DNA of 13,900 bases from Salinivirga sp035268865 (GTDB taxonomy: Bacteria; Bacteroidota; Bacteroidia; Bacteroidales; Salinivirgaceae). Shown one piece after another: positions 11,761-13,900 of the stretch (the stretch's first letter is position 1; each line of letters starts with the position of its first letter). Made by a program: the position numbers and the translations under genes. Below the pieces are notes generated by a model. That model searched no databases. It was not told where the DNA came from and saw nothing but the letters and a program-made list of their open reading frames with translations. The DNA lies in assembly GCF_035268865.1 (NCBI RefSeq), contig NZ_DATFKB010000106.1:1-13900 (forward strand). Reading direction: 5' to 3'.

Positions 11761-13900
11761 CTTCCTGGGTAATTGGTTTATCCAAAAAATCATCGCAACC
11801 CTTTTCAATTGACTCAGAACGGTACTGGTTTCCAGTATAAGCAGTTTGCACAAAAATTATAGTGTCAGGGGAATTAAACTTAATCTCTTTAGCCAAATCA
11901 AGGCCATTGACATCGGGCAACCTCACATCCATTAAAACAAGATCTATATTATGCTCACTTACTAATGCTCTGGCTTTTGTGCCATTTTCTGCTTCATAAA
12001 TTTCATATTGCATTTCGGCACCACTCAGCAGCTCAAAAAGCTGACTTAAATAAAGTCTGCTTGCCATATCATCTTCCACAATCAATATAGTCTTGCTATG
12101 CGCTTTATCTTCCATAATAACCTTTGATTTCTTAGTTTCTGTTTCTGCTTTTGGTACGTTTAAAACAATTTCAATTTTTGCTCCTTTTACCCTGTTTTTA
12201 TCAACTATAATTTCACCGCCCATGGCATCTATAAGCCCCTTTGCGACTGAAAGTCCCAATCCGGCTCCACCATATATTCGATCGCGTTTTACATCGCCCT
12301 GCACAAATGGAATGAAAATATCATTTTCCTTACCTTTTGGGATACCAATGCCGGTATCTTCAACAAACACCAACAATTGCTGGTCTTTAAGTTGATACCC
12401 AAACCAAATAGTTCCCTTATTGGTAAATTTCACAGAATTGTTTAAAACTGCTTTTATAGCAAATCTAAGTTTGAACCAATCGATCAACTGCTCTTCATTA
12501 TCCTCATCCTGAGGCAAAACCAACTTCAAAATTATTTCTTTATTGCGAACAGCATAACCAAACTCCTCATATAAATCTTCAAAAAAAGTTTGTAAACAAA
12601 CTGGTTGTTTTTTAATACTGATCTGTCCGGTTTTTATTTTAGCAATTTCTACAGTATTCATAATAATTTCGAGCAGCTTGTCTGATGATTCTCTTATCAA
12701 CCGCAAATATTGGCTATGTTTTGCAGAATTTGGCTCCACATGTTCAATCAACTGCGCAAACCCGCTAATACCGTTTAACGGTGTTCTAACCTCATGTGAC
12801 AAATTTGCTAAAAACGCTGACTTCAGGCGATCGCTCGATTCGGCAAGCTCTTTAGCTTCCTGTAAGAGCTTATTGTTTTTTTGATAATCAGTTACCAGTT
12901 TTTCATATTGTAAGTTTCGCTCTTTGAGGTTAAATTCTGTATTTTTTCTATCTGTTATTTCCCTGTTATTCACGTAGCTTTTTATAGCCTCTGGATCTGA
13001 AAAATCGTGATGCACTACATCTTCAATCCAAACATAAGTATGGTCAGATTTCATAACACGGTATTCATACTTTACAATGCTCCTCTGATTTGAAATACTG
13101 GCTTTCAAAATGCTTAATATCCGTTTTTTATCATCAGGGTGAATGCGAGCTTCTAATTCTTCAAGAGATAAGCCCACAATATCGTCCTCATGGTAGCCCA
13201 AAATTTTGTAGTAAGAAGGCGATGCATAATGCACCACATCATTGATGAACAATGCAACACCATCATGAGTATTTTCAGCGAGCAACCTGTACCTTTCTTC
13301 ACTTTTTCTGAGTTTTTCCTCAGCATCAACGCGGTCAGAAATGTCAATTATGGTAGAATAAAGCAGTTTTTTGTTGCCAAATAAAATGGGAGTTGAAAAC
13401 ACCTCTACATCTCGTATTTCTCCATTTTTCAGTCTGTGTTTAAATTGAAAAACATTCTGTTTCTGCTTTACAGTAAGGTCCATTTTCCCCAACACCTTCT
13501 CCTCTCCCAACGTATTGATGTCAAAAATGAATTTATTTATAAACTCGTGATAACTATAGCCATAAAATTTCAGTGCGGCAGCATTGGTATCTTTAATCAT
13601 ACTCGTATCTGGGTCGATAAGTAATTTTACAGACCTATCATTATAAAATAAATCACGAAAACGCCGGGCACTCTCTCCCAGCTGGTTTTGTATTTGTTTT
13701 CGGATCGTAATGTCGCGGTAAATTAAATATGCAGCTATAATTTCGCCATCTCCACTTACAGGAGTTCCTATAATGGACACATCGATTAATCGGCCACTTT
13801 TAGTTTTTCGTATTGTTTCAAGGCTCATTTCTACACCTTGTAAAACTCTCCCGGTTAAAAACTCAGCCTCTTTGACAAACTGCACAGTAGCAATATATTT
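11726..13900 (-). CDS. Hybrid histidine kinase (PAS-PAS-PAS-HisKA-HATPase-REC), N-terminus missing
   Basis: The frame is open to the right edge, and the GTG at 13885 falls inside a PAS domain, so it is not the true start. Numbering from 13885: a partial PAS (to about 65, ending YLIYRDITIRKQ), PAS 2 (about 75-185), PAS 3 (about 190-310, with a PAC-type EYRVMKSDHTYVWIED end), a coiled-coil linker, HisKA with FLANLSHEVRTPLNG (phospho-acceptor His364), HATPase with an N-box (NNSVKFTNKG), G1 (EDTGIGIPKG) and G2 (GGAGLGLSVAKG) motifs, and a C-terminal receiver with the Asp605/606 pair, phospho-acceptor Asp653 in LMDVRLP and Lys703 in DKPI. All catalytic residues seen are intact. No transmembrane segment appears in the visible part, so the sensor may be cytoplasmic or the membrane part lies beyond the edge. 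With no DNA-binding output, it must pass phosphate to another regulator. It converges on the fibre array; a regulatory link is not shown. Confidence 0.92.
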   Translation of the reverse strand, partial: KYIATVQFVKEAEFLTGRVLQGVEMSLETIRKTKSGRLIDVSIIGTPVSGDGEIIAAYLIYRDITIRKQIQNQLGESARRFRDLFYNDRSVKLLIDPDTSMIKDTNAAALKFYGYSYHEFINKFIFDINTLGEEKVLGKMDLTVKQKQNVFQFKHRLKNGEIRDVEVFSTPILFGNKKLLYSTIIDISDRVDAEEKLRKSEERYRLLAENTHDGVALFINDVVHYASPSYYKILGYHEDDIVGLSLEELEARIHPDDKKRILSILKASISNQRSIVKYEYRVMKSDHTYVWIEDVVHHDFSDPEAIKSYVNNREITDRKNTEFNLKERNLQYEKLVTDYQKNNKLLQEAKELAESSDRLKSAFLANLSHEVRTPLNGISGFAQLIEHVEPNSAKHSQYLRLIRESSDKLLEIIMNTVEIAKIKTGQISIKKQPVCLQTFFEDLYEEFGYAVRNKEIILKLVLPQDEDNEEQLIDWFKLRFAIKAVLNNSVKFTNKGTIWFGYQLKDQQLLVFVEDTGIGIPKGKENDIFIPFVQGDVKRDRIYGGAGLGLSVAKGLIDAMGGEIIVDKNRVKGAKIEIVLNVPKAETETKKSKVIMEDKAHSKTILIVEDDMASRLYLSQLFELLSGAEMQYEIYEAENGTKARALVSEHNIDLVLMDVRLPDVNGLDLAKEIKFNSPDTIIFVQTAYTGNQYRSESIEKGCDDFLDKPITQEVLEMKLRKFHL

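Noticed and set aside
13883..13885. GTG as a possible start of the kinase
   Set aside because: It lies within a PAS domain and the frame stays open to the window edge, so the true start is outside.

Overview
The window looks like a chromosomal surface-protein locus from a member of the Bacteroidota. The evidence is two small proteins with type IX secretion system (T9SS) C-terminal sorting domains, the Bacteroidota-type N-terminal domain (TFNYQAVVRD ... LLAVPYA) in three of the large proteins, start codons preceded by A-rich sequence without Shine-Dalgarno motifs, and an AT-rich genome. A marine or anaerobic Marinilabiliales-like organism is plausible, but the sequence alone cannot fix the genus.

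Positions 1-11700 (plus strand) hold six genes in one direction: four large, fibre-like, repeat-built secreted proteins (fibre 1, cut by the left edge, ending at 2267; fibre 2, 2356-5427; fibre 3, 5973-8591; fibre 4, 9193-11700) and two 167-residue T9SS-sorted proteins (5430-5933 and 8685-9188). Gaps are 88, 2, 39, 93 and 4 bases, so much or all of this is probably one operon. No stretch over 100 bases lacks a gene, apart from the partial genes at the edges.

The fibres share a proximal plan: Sec signal peptide, Bacteroidota N-terminal domain, a short Gly-X-Y linker of variable length, a DNGDGTLTF hairpin-like module, a PIFEVKNKDGNVVFAVYQ module, and 3-5 copies of a repeat headed by KGGFAVGGLT. 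They then diverge. Fibres 1 and 3 carry a ladder of N-x-F-I-G-Y-x-S-G repeats. Fibres 2 and 4 carry 14-residue YadA-like head repeats. Each ends in a different tail: a peptidase-G2-like tail (fibre 1), a Bacteroidota KPDFVF...HLPW tail with coiled coil (fibre 2), a canonical peptidase S74 self-cleaving chaperone (fibre 3), and a divergent S74-like domain lacking the catalytic Ser (fibre 4). None has a recognisable T9SS sorting domain, whereas the small proteins beside them do. A reasonable but unproven model is a set of trimeric surface fibres with interchangeable shafts and folding tails, accompanied by T9SS-anchored partners.

Positions 11726-13900 (minus strand) hold a convergent hybrid histidine kinase (PAS-PAS-PAS-HisKA-HATPase-REC), cut at its N-terminus by the right edge. 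A strong hairpin lies at the convergent junction and overlaps the last codons of the kinase. DNA-level mosaicism (a 140-base block differing at one position between fibres 2 and 3) and the A-B-A-B order of distal repeats point to duplication and recombination within the array.
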